64,000 nucleotides of DNA from Chionis minor. Taxonomy: Eukaryota > Chordata > Aves > Charadriiformes > Chionididae. Location: NCBI GenBank assembly GCA_013398295.1, contig VZSF01008497.1, positions 166,299 to 230,298 on the forward strand. Direction: 5' to 3'. The position numbers were made by a program, and so were the translations under genes. Shown piece by piece: positions 1-12,910 of this stretch. Within the stretch, counting starts at the first letter, position 1; each line of letters opens with the position of its first letter. Below the pieces are notes generated by a model that was not told where the DNA came from, searched no databases, and saw only the letters and a list, made by a program, of their open reading frames with translations.

Positions 1-3000
1 GAGCTCAGGATATGGCCCTTATTATTACAAACTGCAGTTTGTACAGTGCTGTCCTTCTCATCTGGCGTCCCTAAACACTGGTTGTTTGCCTGTGTTTTCC
101 AATAAGCTTTGTGTCAGTTGTTTTTTGTTATCTGTGGTTTTTTAGAAGTTTCTCAGTATTTCAGCATACTCATTTTCTAATTGCTTGCTTTAAAGTTTAA
201 GACATTAAAAAAAATCAAACTGGGCTTTACAAAAAGTACCGAGTTCTACATATCAAGCCAGGTATTTAGTTTCGGTGATTATAGAAGGGGTATTGAAAAC
301 ATTTTCGGAGTGTTTGTGTCCAGCTGATGGGGAGTCGGCATTGGAGACCTATAAAACCTGCAATGGCCTAAAACTAAAAGTATGTGATGCTGATATGCAC
401 ACAGGAAACCATGTCACAAAACCAACCCTATTTTCTGCTCAAGCACAAGAGGCTGTATGTAGGTGACTGAGTTTAGGAAAGGAGAGTGTATCATTACAGT
501 GGACTTTGAAATTTAGTTTTAAAATGATAGGAAAACTAACTTCTGTACTAGCCAAGGTTAAAAGGAGCATGCACCATTTAACAACCTACTAGTTTTACAA
601 CTGTGTGTGAGAAAAGTAGTGCAGGAGTCTGCATCTAAACGTGCAGTTATGACCCATTTCACCTTTATTTGCCTTACAACCACATTGTTTAAAAAGTGAA
701 TAGTTACAGTGCAAGTCTGAAAGTTGGTGTCCTGTGTCTTGATGGCAATAAATACATTGATGGAGAAGAATGGCAATCAATAGATAGGCGAAGTCATAAT
801 TAAATTCAGAACTTGAGCCGATACTGGGATAAGGATAAGGAGAAGTCCCGAGGAGCTTAAATGAACTTCTTGACACCAAAATCAAAAGACTGAAAACAAA
901 AACTTTGTGTATGTTTACTTTTTTTTTCTTAATATTAAGAGTTGCATAACACCATAATAATGTAACCTAAAGCTAATCAAAAACATTTGACAGCAGTGCC
1001 AGGCAGAAGAGAGGTCTTTCTCACAGCCTGTTCATGCTACAGAAGAAATGATTTAGACACCCGAGGTGACAGTCTGAAATTATCTGACTGTGCAGGTTTT
1101 TTTCTGTGCTCAGTGGACTCTAAGGGCTTGCTATGAAAAAGTGTTAGAATCAGTGGACCAAAGCTTTTCTAGATACTATTTCTGGTTTGTGTGGATATGA
1201 GCTGAAGACTTTTAAGGGAATTTCACTGCAGTAAAAACATGTTGAAGGCTTCTTGGCTTTAGAGCACACACTTGCATCGAGAAAAGCTGGCAGGTCCCAT
1301 CTGTACCATTAACTGAAGCTCACAACCGGGGCATGGTTCTTTGTGAGGGTCGATAGCCAGCGTGGTATCCTGGACCACAGGGACACCTGGAGCCGAAGCA
1401 CACCCAAGTGCCACGACTGTTGTGGGCAGCCCATGTTTCCTCAGGGCAGGCACATCCCATAAAATGCCTTACAAAGCCCTCACACATGTTATGAGGTTGT
1501 GGTTATCTACCTGGAGTAACCGTCCGCCTCCAGTAATGCTCTGGTATCACACAGGGGTATTTGTGTTTCCTGCCTTCAGGAGGGTGACCAAGTACATAAC
1601 TTCTGAGGTTATGCTGCACACTTGAGGGAAATAAACATTTTGTCAATTGATGCTACATGGACGGCATGAAGAACAGTGGCTATTGCTTAATTTCTTCTGC
1701 TCAGGTGAATTCAACTGAAGTTCCCTCAAGGGCAACGCTACCGTGCCTGACTAATTTAGAGGCAATTTGTTCAGGTGCTTATTGTTACTGGAGTAACCCT
1801 GAAAATGACATGCCTTAAGCTTCTTTGTACCTTAAACAAAACCGTATTGTAATTATGATATTCAAGCTCTGGAGCGAGTGCTGCTTGCTGAAAGCTATGT
1901 GTCCTGTTAGCAGAAGCCCTTCATAATCAGAGCTGAGGAAGCCCTGTACTCCGGACAACCCCCTTCCTACTCTTATCTCTTTTATTGAAAGAAAGTACTA
2001 GGAAAACAATAACTGTCTCCAAAATTAAACATACAAAGACCTGTTAGGCTCTGCAAGAATTTCCAGTTAAAAAACGCATTCTGACATTATCCACTCTATT
2101 CTCCACCTGTGGCCATAGAGCATCTTCGACCACTTGTTCAAGTCCCCAGTGCTGGTCACCTTTCTTTGGAATCACAGTCCTTTAGGAGTAACTGAAAACT
2201 GGATCACCTAAATGGATCTGCCTGCAGAACAAGTAACTCACAAACAACAATTTGATGGTGTTTCCCTGGCTGGTGCATCCATTGCTATGTCTGTCCAAAT
2301 AGCGTGGCGGTAGAGTAATTAGCTCTCCGAGCTTTCCATACCAAAGTTTTATCTATTTATAGTTGATTTGAGAGCTGGAGCATCCGTTTTGTCTGATGGC
2401 AGTTTTAGGAGATGTGCTGTTGACCATCCCCACATGGAAGATAACAGAGATGTATATGGTAGACGCCAGGAGAGGATGGTGGGCTACATCTGAGCACGAT
2501 GAGGTCTCACCACTCCTGCTACTTCTGATTTCTGGGACTCTCAGCATGTGCTGAGCCTGCAACAGAGCACAGTACCAAGTTCCAAACACACAGGTCCCAA
2601 AAGTTTCACTCCTGTATCTAAAAACTTCGGCTGAATACAGTAAGAATTGAAATAGGAAATAGCTGTCTGTACGAACACAATTATTGCTCAGCAGTTATTC
2701 TGTAATAATAAGTGGCAGCTTTTAGAAAAACTAATTCTTAGTTTGGATTTCAATCTTGAAATGAAACTTTCAATGCAAGATTGTTTTGAGGGAATAAAAG
2801 TCAGTCAAGTGGTTCAAAAGCATGACCTCTTTTTTTTCCCCCCCGTTAAAATTATTTCAAGGTGTGCTATTTATGCATAATTTAATTTTTAGCTATAAAC
2901 AGGCATTGATGGAGTAGTTCTGATACTTAAAATGTGAATCCTAAGGCTGTTCACAAATGCGTGTTAGGAAAGAAGTTAGAGCAATATATATTCGCAGCCC

Positions 3001-4380
3001 AGCTTAACAACAGAGAGAAAATGGGAAGGTAAACTAATGAAGTTATTCTAATGTAAGCTAGTGAAATAAGAAGATGAAATTAAAATCTGTGGAAAGACTT
3101 CAGGCAATAACTCGCCTGCTTCCTTAGTACCCTCTTTTTTTTCCAGTGCTCTAAAGGAAGTAAACTAATTAATTTTACACTCATCTGTTCTTGTAGTACC
3201 TCTAGTACTATACGTGTACATATATACATATAAATGTTTACTCTGAGTAGCAAGTTTTGCAGTTCCTCTTGTTTGTGTGATCCTTCCAGACGGGACTTGT
3301 ACTAAATTCTTCTTTCCCATGCTGCTCTTCTTCAGAAAACCCCTGGAGATATTTGTATAGTGTAAGATGAAAGCAGCCTGAGATGACCCAGTAAGAAATA
3401 ATCATCACAAAAGGAAAATGGATTCCCCTTTGAGTATACAAAATCTTTTACTGACGGTAGAGGTGTGTAAGTGAATTACTGCTGGTGGCTATAGAGCTAG
3501 TTGTGTGATCCAGGGTGAATATGTTTACGGATGTTGAAGTGTTGTCTGTTTTGAACAAATCTAAACCAAGCTGAAAAGAGTCTGGTGGTGGAAAGCGTTC
3601 TCTGTGGAATTTTAAGCACCTTTTGCTGAGCATGAGGGGAGGAGTTCAGACTTTTCTATTCGGATAAAACTTTGTTTCACATTACCAGAAAGAAGTAGTT
3701 AATTTATATTATGTTTTGCAATCATTTGGATGAGCACTTTTCAGTAACTAGTAATATTTGATCACGAGTATAATTTGAGATAGTTTTCTTACATAACAGG
3801 CATCCATTTCTACACACAGTTTAAAAGGCAATTCATGCAAAGCTAAACCTATACACTGGAACATTTCTCAGACCCCTGGTTTTAATGCTTGTTTATTAAC
3901 TGATTCACTAAATGCAAGGTGCTTTAAAAGTTATCTTCCTCCCTACAATTCGTATCTTTTCTCTTGATTGGGTTTTTTTGCAGAGTGCCAAATCCAGACA
4001 AGTTCATCTAAATTTCTCTGTATCAGCTGCATGTAGTTATACGTACATCAAGTGTAGTATGCCTGAATAACGTTCTCCTCTGCATTGTAGTAATGTACAG
4101 AAATTATGGTGGTTAAAGCATTTCAGTGCTTGGAACCATAAGTTGAATTACTTTTCAAAACGCTTTTTTTTTTCTCCCCTTGTTCTTTCAATATCTTGCT
4201 ATAGGACTGAAGAAAGTGGCTCAAGATATTCAGAGCTGCATTTTCATTCTTAACATTTTAAATATTTTTTTTAGCAAAAGTTTAACCTTGATTTTCTCAG
4301 AAAATGCCTAGTATAGAGATAATTGCAACATCCTATCATTCTTTTCTCTTGACTGTGTGCTGCTCCTTTTTTTATCAGCA
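1..4380. other. Non-coding stretch, no gene recognised
   Basis: A+T-rich sequence with stops in all frames and only short open frames (under about 100 codons) that look random. I see no recognisable exon, RNA gene or repeat family. Short T-runs occur near 917 and 2830. It may be intergenic or part of a distal 5' intron of TNFAIP8; the sequence does not decide this. Confidence 0.6.
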
Positions 4381-5053
4381 TCATAGACTGGTTTGTGTTG
4401 GAAGGGAATTTCAAACATCAACTAGGTCCAAACCCCTTGCCATGGACAGGGACGTCTTTCACTAGGTCAGATTGCTCTCAAAACCCCATCTGACCTGACC
4501 TCAAACAATTCCAGGGATGGGGCATCACAACTTCTCTGGGCATCCTGTTACAGTGTCTTACCCTCATCATAAAGAAGTCCTTCCTTATATCTAATTTAAA
4601 GCTACTGCCTTTCAGTTTAAAACTGTTATCCCTTGTCTGGTCACTACAGGCTCTGGTAAAAAGTTTCTGTCCGTCTTTCTTTTAAGCCCCCTTTACGTTA
4701 TTGAAAGGCTGCAAAAAGGTCTCCCTGGAGCCTTATCTTCTCCTGGCAGAACAACCCCAACTCTCTCAGCCTGTCCTCATAGCAGAGGCGCTCCAGCCCT
4801 CCGACAGTTTTCATGGCCCTCCTCTGGACTCGCTCCAACAGGTCCATGTCTTGTGCTGAGAACTCCAGAGCCGAACACAGTACTCCAGGTGGAGTCTTAA
4901 GAGAGCAGAGCAGAGGGGCAGAATCCCCTCCCTCGACCTGCTGGCCACACTTCTTTCGATGCAGCCCGGGATGTATTTGGCTTTCTGGGCTGCGATCACA
5001 CATTGCGGGCTCATGTCCAGCTGTTCATCCACCAGTATCCCCAGGCCCTTCTC
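4381..5053 (-). mobile_element. CR1 non-LTR retrotransposon, 5'-truncated
   Basis: Read on the minus strand this is the 3' end of a CR1 LINE. The left edge (TCATAGACTGG...) is the reverse complement of the CR1 3' terminus and is followed by the conserved 3' region. Further right, two minus-strand frames encode the C-terminal part of the ORF2 reverse transcriptase: roughly 5032-4811 includes VASRSREGILPLCSALLRLH, and 5003-4698 includes LLERVQRRAMKTVGGLERL. The two pieces lie in different frames, so there is at least one frameshift. The copy stops abruptly near 5053, well short of full length, which is typical 5' truncation. It is not functional. CR1 copies usually lack clear target-site duplications and I see none. 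Confidence 0.93.
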
Positions 5054-8000
5054 TTTTATGCTAGTGTAGCCTTGGTGGCAATTCCTTTAATCTTATTTAG
5101 CACTCTTAGGTATCCTTCTTTAGTATGTAGGAATCCGAATATAATTTTGGCATATTTCAAATACTTTCAAGTACAGAACGTTACCTTTAAATCCTTCATT
5201 TTTGGCGACAGTGTTAAGTAGTAATCATGGTTTATTTGTTCGGAAGTTGAAAAGATGCAGAAGCTGTCTGATTGTTTAAGCTGTTTTCATGCAAAACAGC
5301 TTGCATTTTCTAATTTTCCCTATTTTTCTTTTAGATTCCCTTGCGTGCGCATGAACATATTTACAGTTCCCACCTCTGTCCTTAACCTGTGCAGCTAAAA
5401 TGTTACAGATGGGCAACAGTTGCTTCTAAAAAGAAGGAAAGAAAGGCCCTGTAGTGAAAGTCACAAATTATTCTGCTTTAAAACCTCCCAATCTGTATTA
5501 TTTTCAAGGAAAATTTGCTTAATTTTATGAAGAGCAATGCATGGCCTTAATCCTTTAGGAAAGACAAGTAAAGTGAGAACAGTGAAAGCGGTCACTTAAC
5601 TGTGGCAGGTGACAGCCTCAATGGCTTTGACTACATCCCTGTGCTGTAAGAATTTTCAAGGAAAATTTAATTATGTTTATGATTTTCCCTGACATACCTG
5701 CATGTGGAATAGTCCCATTTCCAAAAAGAGATGTTCCTAGCTAATGCAAAACAAGATGAAGGTTGCATAAGGCTTAATTCATTTAACATTTAGCTATGAA
5801 ACTTTCAGATCCTTGTGGTATCATGTAAACATTTAAGAATTTTGTATTTTTTGTGAAAAAAATTTTGAATCTACATCAGACTTCTAGAAGCTTTAAACAC
5901 AGACGTGTTATCTGTTGAGATCATTTAGAAGAAAGAAACACTTCAGTGCGGAGTGCTACACCTTTCAAAGGAACTGTGGTTTTTTATTTACGTTCAGAAT
6001 AGGTATTTTTTGATCGGTTCTCTGTATTTTTGTAAGTATTACTTATTTTGATGGTGTTTTCTTACGATTCCTGTTCAAGTGTAAAGCACACCTTGGCTGT
6101 GGAAACACAGGCAGTGACTCCTGAAGTATGACATTCACAGGTTTCCCTTTATAGTCTTGATAGGAAGGTGCTGCTTCAGGGAATGTACCTCTCCTGTCTT
6201 GCAAAAACACCTTTTTTGTTTGTCAGCCATGGGAAGCAAGCACTTTCAGCCCTTTCATGCTTGCTTGGGTAGCATATGTAGATGGGGAACCTGCTTTTCA
6301 GAGGTAAAATTATGGAAATTTGTAACCCTGCTGACAAGTTATTTGCGTGGCCTAGAAAGAAATTCTAACAGTAAGTCAGCATAGCAATTTAAGCACCTCC
6401 TTGTGTTAACTAAGAGCCACAAGATAGCTGTAAGAAGGCGTACTTTGTCAATATCCATGTAATAAGGAAATTTTACAGCCTGTCCTTTGGATAACGTCAT
6501 TGGGGGTTTTTGAATGCATTGAGCTTTGCTAGCAGTACCTGGTGGTAAAGACGACTAGTTACAGCACATTCCAGGAAGTGCAGCTGTTTGCCCTCTTGCA
6601 AAATAATGAAAGTATTTGTTGTAGAGACTGTGCAAGGAGACGAATCCCCTGGTGACTGATACCACTTTCCTTAGTGGAGAACTTGAAGCCAGGAATCTGA
6701 ACTGTTAAGAAACTGCTTCAGCCGATGCATGTTAAAACCAGCATAAGCTTTTCCAGTCAGACTGAAACCAACTCTCATGCTGTAGTCATCTGCACTTTGA
6801 CTCAGATTCTTCTCTTCCATTGTTTTTCAAATAGGAACTGTAAAAAAATGTCACTTGTCAAGCTTCTTTCCTGAAAGAAGAAAGTAAATTTATAATGTTT
6901 GAAGCCTGAAGTGCTATTATTTTAAAATAATAATTTTTGACATGGCAGAAGTAGAAAATTGTCTGTGATTTTACTAAACGTTGATTTTTATTTTCTTCTA
7001 GTAGGAAGATAAATTTAAGGAAATTTAACTTAAAAAGTGATATTCATAATATCAAGTCAATCAGAATCAAACTAATTATCGGCAATTTTGTTAGTTCTGC
7101 TGGCTGTGCAATTTTTTTTTTTTTAAATAATGGTATGTCTCTGGACATAAATGTCTCTGCTGTTCTTCAAATAATACTGAATGCTATCCACTTTGATTCA
7201 TAGAAAATCTTTTCTACTGTTTTACCACTAATCGCCTTGGGATGCATGCTGAACGTTTTGTTAATGTTTACGCTGTTAGCTTGAAATCAGGTGACCCTTG
7301 CCAGAGTTTTTGCCTTTAAGACATCCCCTAATTCTTTTGGATAAGAGAAGCTTTATAAGAAAGAGGGGTTTTGCTTTTGTCCTGGTCCTGTGTACACTCA
7401 TACCGATTTCCCTAGGCTGGTGGTGGCTGTGTTTGAGGAAGAGGTAGCTGTAGGAAGCTTGCCTTCTGAATCAGGGGCTCCAGGTGCCCCTGTAGCGACC
7501 AGCGGTGTCTCGTGTCCTCATTTTAATTCTGAATCAGGTGCTTTCACCCTCTACAGAGGTAGGCGGAAGTTTGCTCTTGTACTGGAGGCTTCTGATGTTT
7601 AAAGTTTTACTTGTTTTTTTGTCGCTGGTCTGTTCTCACTTGTTTTCTTATCAAGCCTGTGAGTGGAAATAATTCTTTCCGTTACCTGCTGTTCAGCCCC
7701 CGGATGTTTTTATAGACTGAGATCTTCTGTAATGAGCTTGCTTGTTGAAAGAGTAAATACGCCAAGCTCTTTTGCCTGCTGCTACAGGATGGGCACTCCC
7801 TCCCCTTGGTTGCTACACTTTGCATGTCTTCTGGTTTGAATTCTGCTCTCCTGAGCAGTGTAGGCACATATATACTTTTTTTTTTTTTTCCCCATACATA
7901 CATACTTGTCTGTCCTAAGTGGCATCTCTGGGTAGGGTTCTTTCTCTGCTGGAATTACTTCTGATGATTCTTCTTTTCTCTTCCTACTGGTGAGCTCCAC

Positions 8001-8919
8001 TGCTGAGGGTTTCATGGTGCCGCAGGCATAGATAGACCTGGGCGTTAACTTTTGTACTGCAGCAGCATTTCTGGTAGAGCTTGGAGGACTAGTCACCAAT
8101 ATGCAGGCTTATCTGCCTGAATTGCCTTTGGATTGTTATGCACGTTATTAGGAAACATACGGCAAGACATGTTTTACTTTGTGCTTGTCTGCGAAAGCCG
8201 CTCTGAGCAGCATGTGTTATGGTGTAGCAGATGCTTTTGGAGCTCAAGGGCATACGGGGCTGTGAGGTCCTGGGTGTATTTAGCCCTGGTGGGTGCTGAA
8301 GAAGGCTGAGAAGTCCTGACTGGAGCACAAAGAGATGTGGCATGTTTGGTTCCTTAACTTTCTGGATGTGAGAAACCGTACAGACCGCTTTGTTAGCAAA
8401 TGCTGGCAGGATTCATCCATTTGGAACAATTGCAAGAATGGTGGAAAATCTGTGGGTAGATCAAGTTATCCTTGTTTCAAGCAAAGAAGATTAAACAGTG
8501 TTTTTTTCTGAGCATGTGCTGCTGAGGTAGCTGCTCATCTAGAGTTGGCTTGTGGGTGAAGAAGGCCCAGCTGAATGAGATAAATACCCAGTCAGCAGGA
8601 GAGAAGCTCAGTGATGTTTGTTTATATTGAAAAATAAACATTACCAGCATCCATAAGTGCCGGGATTCTGGGCATTTGAGCCTCAGAGGAAGCCTGTGGG
8701 GTGAGCATTCTGCTGTCACAATCCCAGGCTGCTGCAGGGGGTGGTTCTGATGTCGTCTTCTTGCCCACCTCCGCCAAGAGAACTGGGTGCTGTACAATGG
8801 AAGAGGTGGTTGCTGAAATGAATGGGATCAGTCACCCATGTTGAGAAGGCTGACGTGATGCAATGACAGCCAAGCGAGGGACATTGTCGTGGCAGGCCTG
8901 AATTTGGGTCTTGACATGG
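5054..8919. other. Non-coding stretch, no gene recognised
   Basis: Mostly A+T-rich, with slightly more G+C between 7.4 and 8.8 kb. An 18-base perfect palindrome of A and T lies at 6915-6932. T-runs occur at about 7110 and 7870. Minus-strand open frames of 84-106 codons at 7.78-8.80 kb lack any family signature I recognise. They could belong with the possible decayed coding sequence immediately to the right, but I cannot show it. Confidence 0.5.
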
Positions 8920-9840
8920 TCAAAACGGTGGCAGGTTGGGTGCAGGGTGAGAAGATAAAAAACAATGCAATGCACCCAGAAAAAACTGCTGAGGGCTGGT
9001 AACGTCCCTTGCTTGCCAAGCATGCTTAATACCTGGGTGAATGTAGTGGAAATTTGGGCTGAGAAGTAGGCTATCCAAGAGCAGTGTATTTGGAACAGTG
9101 TGATGTGTGAGTGTTACTTCAAATGCAGGAATCCCTGTGTCATCGAGCGGTGAAGGATTAGGCGTGATAGATACAGCTACAGCACGGGGCTGGTAGCTGC
9201 GGTTCCAGGGCTGAATAACTGGAGGAAACACGGTAACATAAGCTAATAATTTTTCAGCCTGGGACGAGAAAAGAGATGACTGGAACCATTTTTTGGCCTT
9301 TGTGGTCTCTAATCGGTTTAAAGGGATTACGATACTTACCATTGTGATAAGAAACAAGGCATCCTTAAGCCCACACGGTTCATGCCTTATGTGAGTTTCT
9401 GTAGAAGAACTGAAGCTGTGGTTTATTGTTTAATCTCATACCAAGGGTCTGTGTCATCCTTTGTGTGCAGATAAGAGTCTGTGCGTTCTACCATTGTTGT
9501 CTCATCTTTTTCGAAGCAGTAACAGATTGGTTGATTTGTCATGATCTTGTGGCATAGGACTTTTTGTTTCCAGTTGATGATATCCTCTCTTTACTGAAGG
9601 ATTCAAGCGAGTAAGCACCAATGTCACACACATCTTTGGCTGCCAAAAATGTCATTCAGTCCTGCTCCCGTGCTCGTATTATTTCCTTCCTTGTGTCAGC
9701 AGAAACATTCATGTTCATTAGACTGAGGAACTCAATCACGAGATCAGTTAGCCTTTTTTTTTTTTTGCCTCTAGCAATTTTTTTCTGCAAATCAGTTCTG
9801 CAATCCAGTGTGCCATACAGCTAAAGAGATGCTTATGCTA
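8920..9840 (-). other. Possible decayed coding sequence, unidentified
   Basis: On the minus strand a series of open segments follows one another in order but in different frames. The first runs from about 9840 to 9750. The second runs from about 9750 to a TGA at 9656-9658, and the same frame continues to about 9590. A shifted frame then runs to a TAA near 9448. Last comes a 145-codon frame at 9357-8920. The conceptual peptides have mixed, protein-like composition rather than low complexity. One in-frame stop and at least two frameshifts would be needed, one of them at an A-run (T-run on the plus strand, about 9751-9766). A strong donor-like GTAAGTAT lies at about 9341-9334 on the minus strand, so spliced exons are an alternative to decay. 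I do not recognise the protein. A 145-codon frame alone is not significant in 64 kb of such DNA, so this is a weak call. Confidence 0.2.
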
Positions 9841-12401
9841 CCACAAGGAGCTCTGAGGCCCGGCTGGGGTGAAGATAGAGTTAGTGGAACGTGTCTGAGG
9901 GCTGGGAATTGTGCAACCACTTCATTTGGAGGCAATGCTTAAGGGTTTGTGTTCATAAAAGTCTCTCAGTCTTACTTTGCACTTAGAAATACTGGTCTGT
10001 ATCCCATTTCACTGAAACTAGCCCTGCTCAGGTTTGTTCAATTTTTCCTGTGTCTTTTGCCTTTCTGTAACAAGGATGCCTCTCAGCTTTGTGGGAGGCA
10101 TCGCACAAACTCTCACATTCTTTTGAGACAAGTTTTATTACTGAAGTTTTAGTTAAATACGTTGCAAGGTGTAGCCTTGCCTAAACTGTAGACGAAACCT
10201 CCTTTTAGCTTGATACTTACCCTTCCACTACTCCCTGCTATCATTTTTCCTTTAGCAAGTCCACTGTTCGGCTACACATAAATAGTGATCTATTGTTCAC
10301 TAGTAGCTTTCCATATAATAAGTCTAGATCAGGAAAGATAATAGGTTATTTGCACATGACCTGCTTTTGAGATAACTGCTTCTGAATCATGCTTCAGTTT
10401 CATTATCTCTTTCTTTAAAAAGCTTTCCATAACCTGGAATGCTGCTGTAAACTAACAGGCTTGTAGTTCATTAGGTCAATTTTTCCCTCTTCCCGTTCCC
10501 CTTTGTTGTTTGCTGTTCTGCAGTTTTCCTAGATTACAGATGTAATGTATTCAGCCTGAAACCAAGGTAATCAAGATCTGTGTATAACAATTTTTTAGGA
10601 AATTTTGTAGAGTGTTTGGATAGTGAAATATTTTTAGGAAAGGTCATTGATTCTATTTAAGCCAGGTTTTAAAGTGTTGGGTTTTGGTTTTCTGTTTTTT
10701 GGGTTTTTTTGTTTGTTTGTTTTGTTGGAGCAATGCGTATTTGAATACAGCTTGGCTTTGTTTCTCCAATGTAAGCTTGCATACCAGAAAAAGCTGCCTT
10801 TGAATAATGCTTATGATTCATAACGTGTATATTGTGCCACTGTAGTGTTTGGCATTTATTAGTGCAACTTGCAGTAGTAAAGTGAAAGGTTTACCTTGGA
10901 ATGCAAGGAAATTTGACCCAGGAATGTTTAATAGATGTACGGAAAACAAAACATGCCCAGCACTGAGATTTTTTCATTAATCTTAGCCTCTCTTTAGCTA
11001 TGTCCGGTGATTTAATTTTGTAGTTAGCTCTTATGAGTTTCTGTCTTCTCAGTGTCAGCAGTGCCAGGGTTGCATTCCAGGATGTGTATGAGAAGGGCTG
11101 ATGTAGCATCTGCAATCCACATGCGTGTGTGTTTTAGATAAACCCTTTGCTGTATAAACATCTCAGTAAATAAATGTGTAGCTGACATACATATGTATGT
11201 CAAAATCTTCTTATGTTTATACTAGTAACCATGCAGAGTTTAAAAATACGCTTCTTTAGCAGTTTAATTGTTTCAGTAAAGCTTTTCAATGCAAATGCCA
11301 AGTCAGTGCATGAGAAGGAAACACTGTGATTTTTTAAAAAAATATTTTAAATATTAACTAAGGGAGGAAAACTGGTAGTATTTAATCCTAATCTGCAGTC
11401 TCTTTTTCAAAATATATGAAAAAGTTAAATTATATTATTTCTTAAGCCGGTTAGAGTGAATCTTGAGTTATTTGCTGCAGTTCTCTGCTTCTCTAAAAGC
11501 TGTAATACAGAAGATGACTTAAAATAGCATTAATTGTGACAGAGATACTTGAACAAATCAAGACAATACGCAGAAGCCAAGATGCTGTGCCTTGCTTCCC
11601 TGTTACAGTTGTATTTTATTATCTGCTGAACCAGAGTGGTGAAGGTTTGGTAGACATAGATGTCTGATTTTACTGTTTAGAATTTTTTTTTCCAACTTCT
11701 TCAAGAGACAGCTGAAGAATACGTTGTTTACGGATTTGTAATATGTCTTTGTTGATCAGGCTAAGGTATTTACTGATGACAGAAAAAAAAAGGTGACTAC
11801 ACATGTAGTTGTAGCTAGCAGTGAATATCTAGATCATGTAATCTGTAATCAAACTCAAAAATTAATGTTTTCTGACTTGATATGCTTAGGTAGAAAAGAA
11901 AGTAGAAAGTATCTACTGTAGTTGGTGGGAACAAGCAGTGGGATTAGCATACATACTTTTTCATGCTGCTGCATAGTCTCACACTGCTAGTTTCCTCATC
12001 TACCACCACTTAGATAAAAAAAAAAATAAATGCCATAACAGGAATTATTTTGGGTGATTAAAATAGTCTGGTTTTTTGAAGTGTTTTCCTGTGGATTTTT
12101 TCTTCCTAATTCTTAGGAACAATTATCTGGTAGTACACAATACTGCGCTGAAGAATTTCTCCCGTCTTTTTGTAAACTTCGTTTGTCTTAACAATTCTAA
12201 TCTGTCCTGCCCCAAATTTTTTTGTCAAAAATATTAAGGAGGACAAATGTCCTAGAAAGAGACCCGGTGCAGGAACATGGTGGAGATCTCCACTGGATGA
12301 ATTTTGGCTTAGAAAGCAGAGCCCTTCGGAGCTGATCTGTGGATGGAGGTAGTAGTAACAAAACGAGTTCCTTCTAAGGGACCTTTTCAGGTTTTCCTTC
12401 C
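9841..12401. other. Non-coding stretch, no gene recognised
   Basis: No exon or RNA gene seen. It contains a T/G-rich low-complexity run at about 10,680-10,725 and a perfect 20-base palindrome at 11,183-11,202, listed separately. The longest open frame touching it (12,636-12,106, minus strand) runs into the LTR on its right and looks fortuitous. Confidence 0.55.
11183..11202. repeat. Perfect 20-bp palindrome
   Basis: The half-site TGACATACAT is followed directly by its exact reverse complement with no spacer. The match does not extend to 11,182/11,203. It sits in non-coding A+T-rich DNA with no gene attached. Confidence 0.85.
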
Positions 12402-12910
12402 TGGGGTGGGGTGATGCTGGCCAGCAGGTAAGTAGGGGGGAGGACCAGAAGGACAAAAGTGAGGGGAAAAAACCCTCATGGCTCGAGATACAGATAGTGT
12501 AGTAGGTGAAGGGGTGGGGGTGGGAGAAACTAATGCAAAAGCAATCATTTACCGCCAGCAGACCAATGCTCAGCCAGTCCCAGGACAATGGCTGCTTTGG
12601 AAAAACTCCCCCTGCGCCAGTTTTAATGCTGATCACTGCATTACATGGTAAGAAAAATACCTTTGATCAGCTGGGGTCAGCTGTCTCGGCTGTGCCACCA
12701 CCTGACCTCTTGCCCGCTCCCAACCTACACATGGGAAGGGGGGAGAGAGTGAGACAGAGGCGGCCTCGATGCTGCTCAGCAATAGCCAAAAACATTGGTG
12801 TTATCAACGCTGTTTTGTTCGCAAATCCAAAACACCACATTCAGTCACAAAGCCCGAAACAAAGGGCTGCTATGAAGAAATTTAACTCCACCCCAGCCAG
12901 AACCAGTACA
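12402..12910 (-). mobile_element. Solo LTR of an avian endogenous retrovirus
   Basis: The sequence matches, from memory, a widespread avian LTR type, probably ERVL-like, in reverse orientation. Read on the minus strand it starts TGTACTGG at 12,910 and ends ...CCCA at 12,402, giving TG...CA termini over about 509 bases. Flanks are CTTCC (12,397-12,401) and CTTCT (12,911-12,915), an imperfect 5-bp target-site duplication. A degenerate TATA-like segment (GCATTAAAAC on the minus strand, near 12,630) lies where the LTR promoter is expected. No gag, pol or env sequence adjoins it, so this is a solo LTR left by recombination. Divergence and indels suggest an old copy. The long open frames across it on both strands are not genes. 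The exact family name is uncertain. Confidence 0.8.

Noticed and set aside
4698..5032. Two overlapping minus-strand frames of 73 and 101 codons
   Set aside because: These are the CR1 reverse transcriptase C-terminus split by a frameshift.
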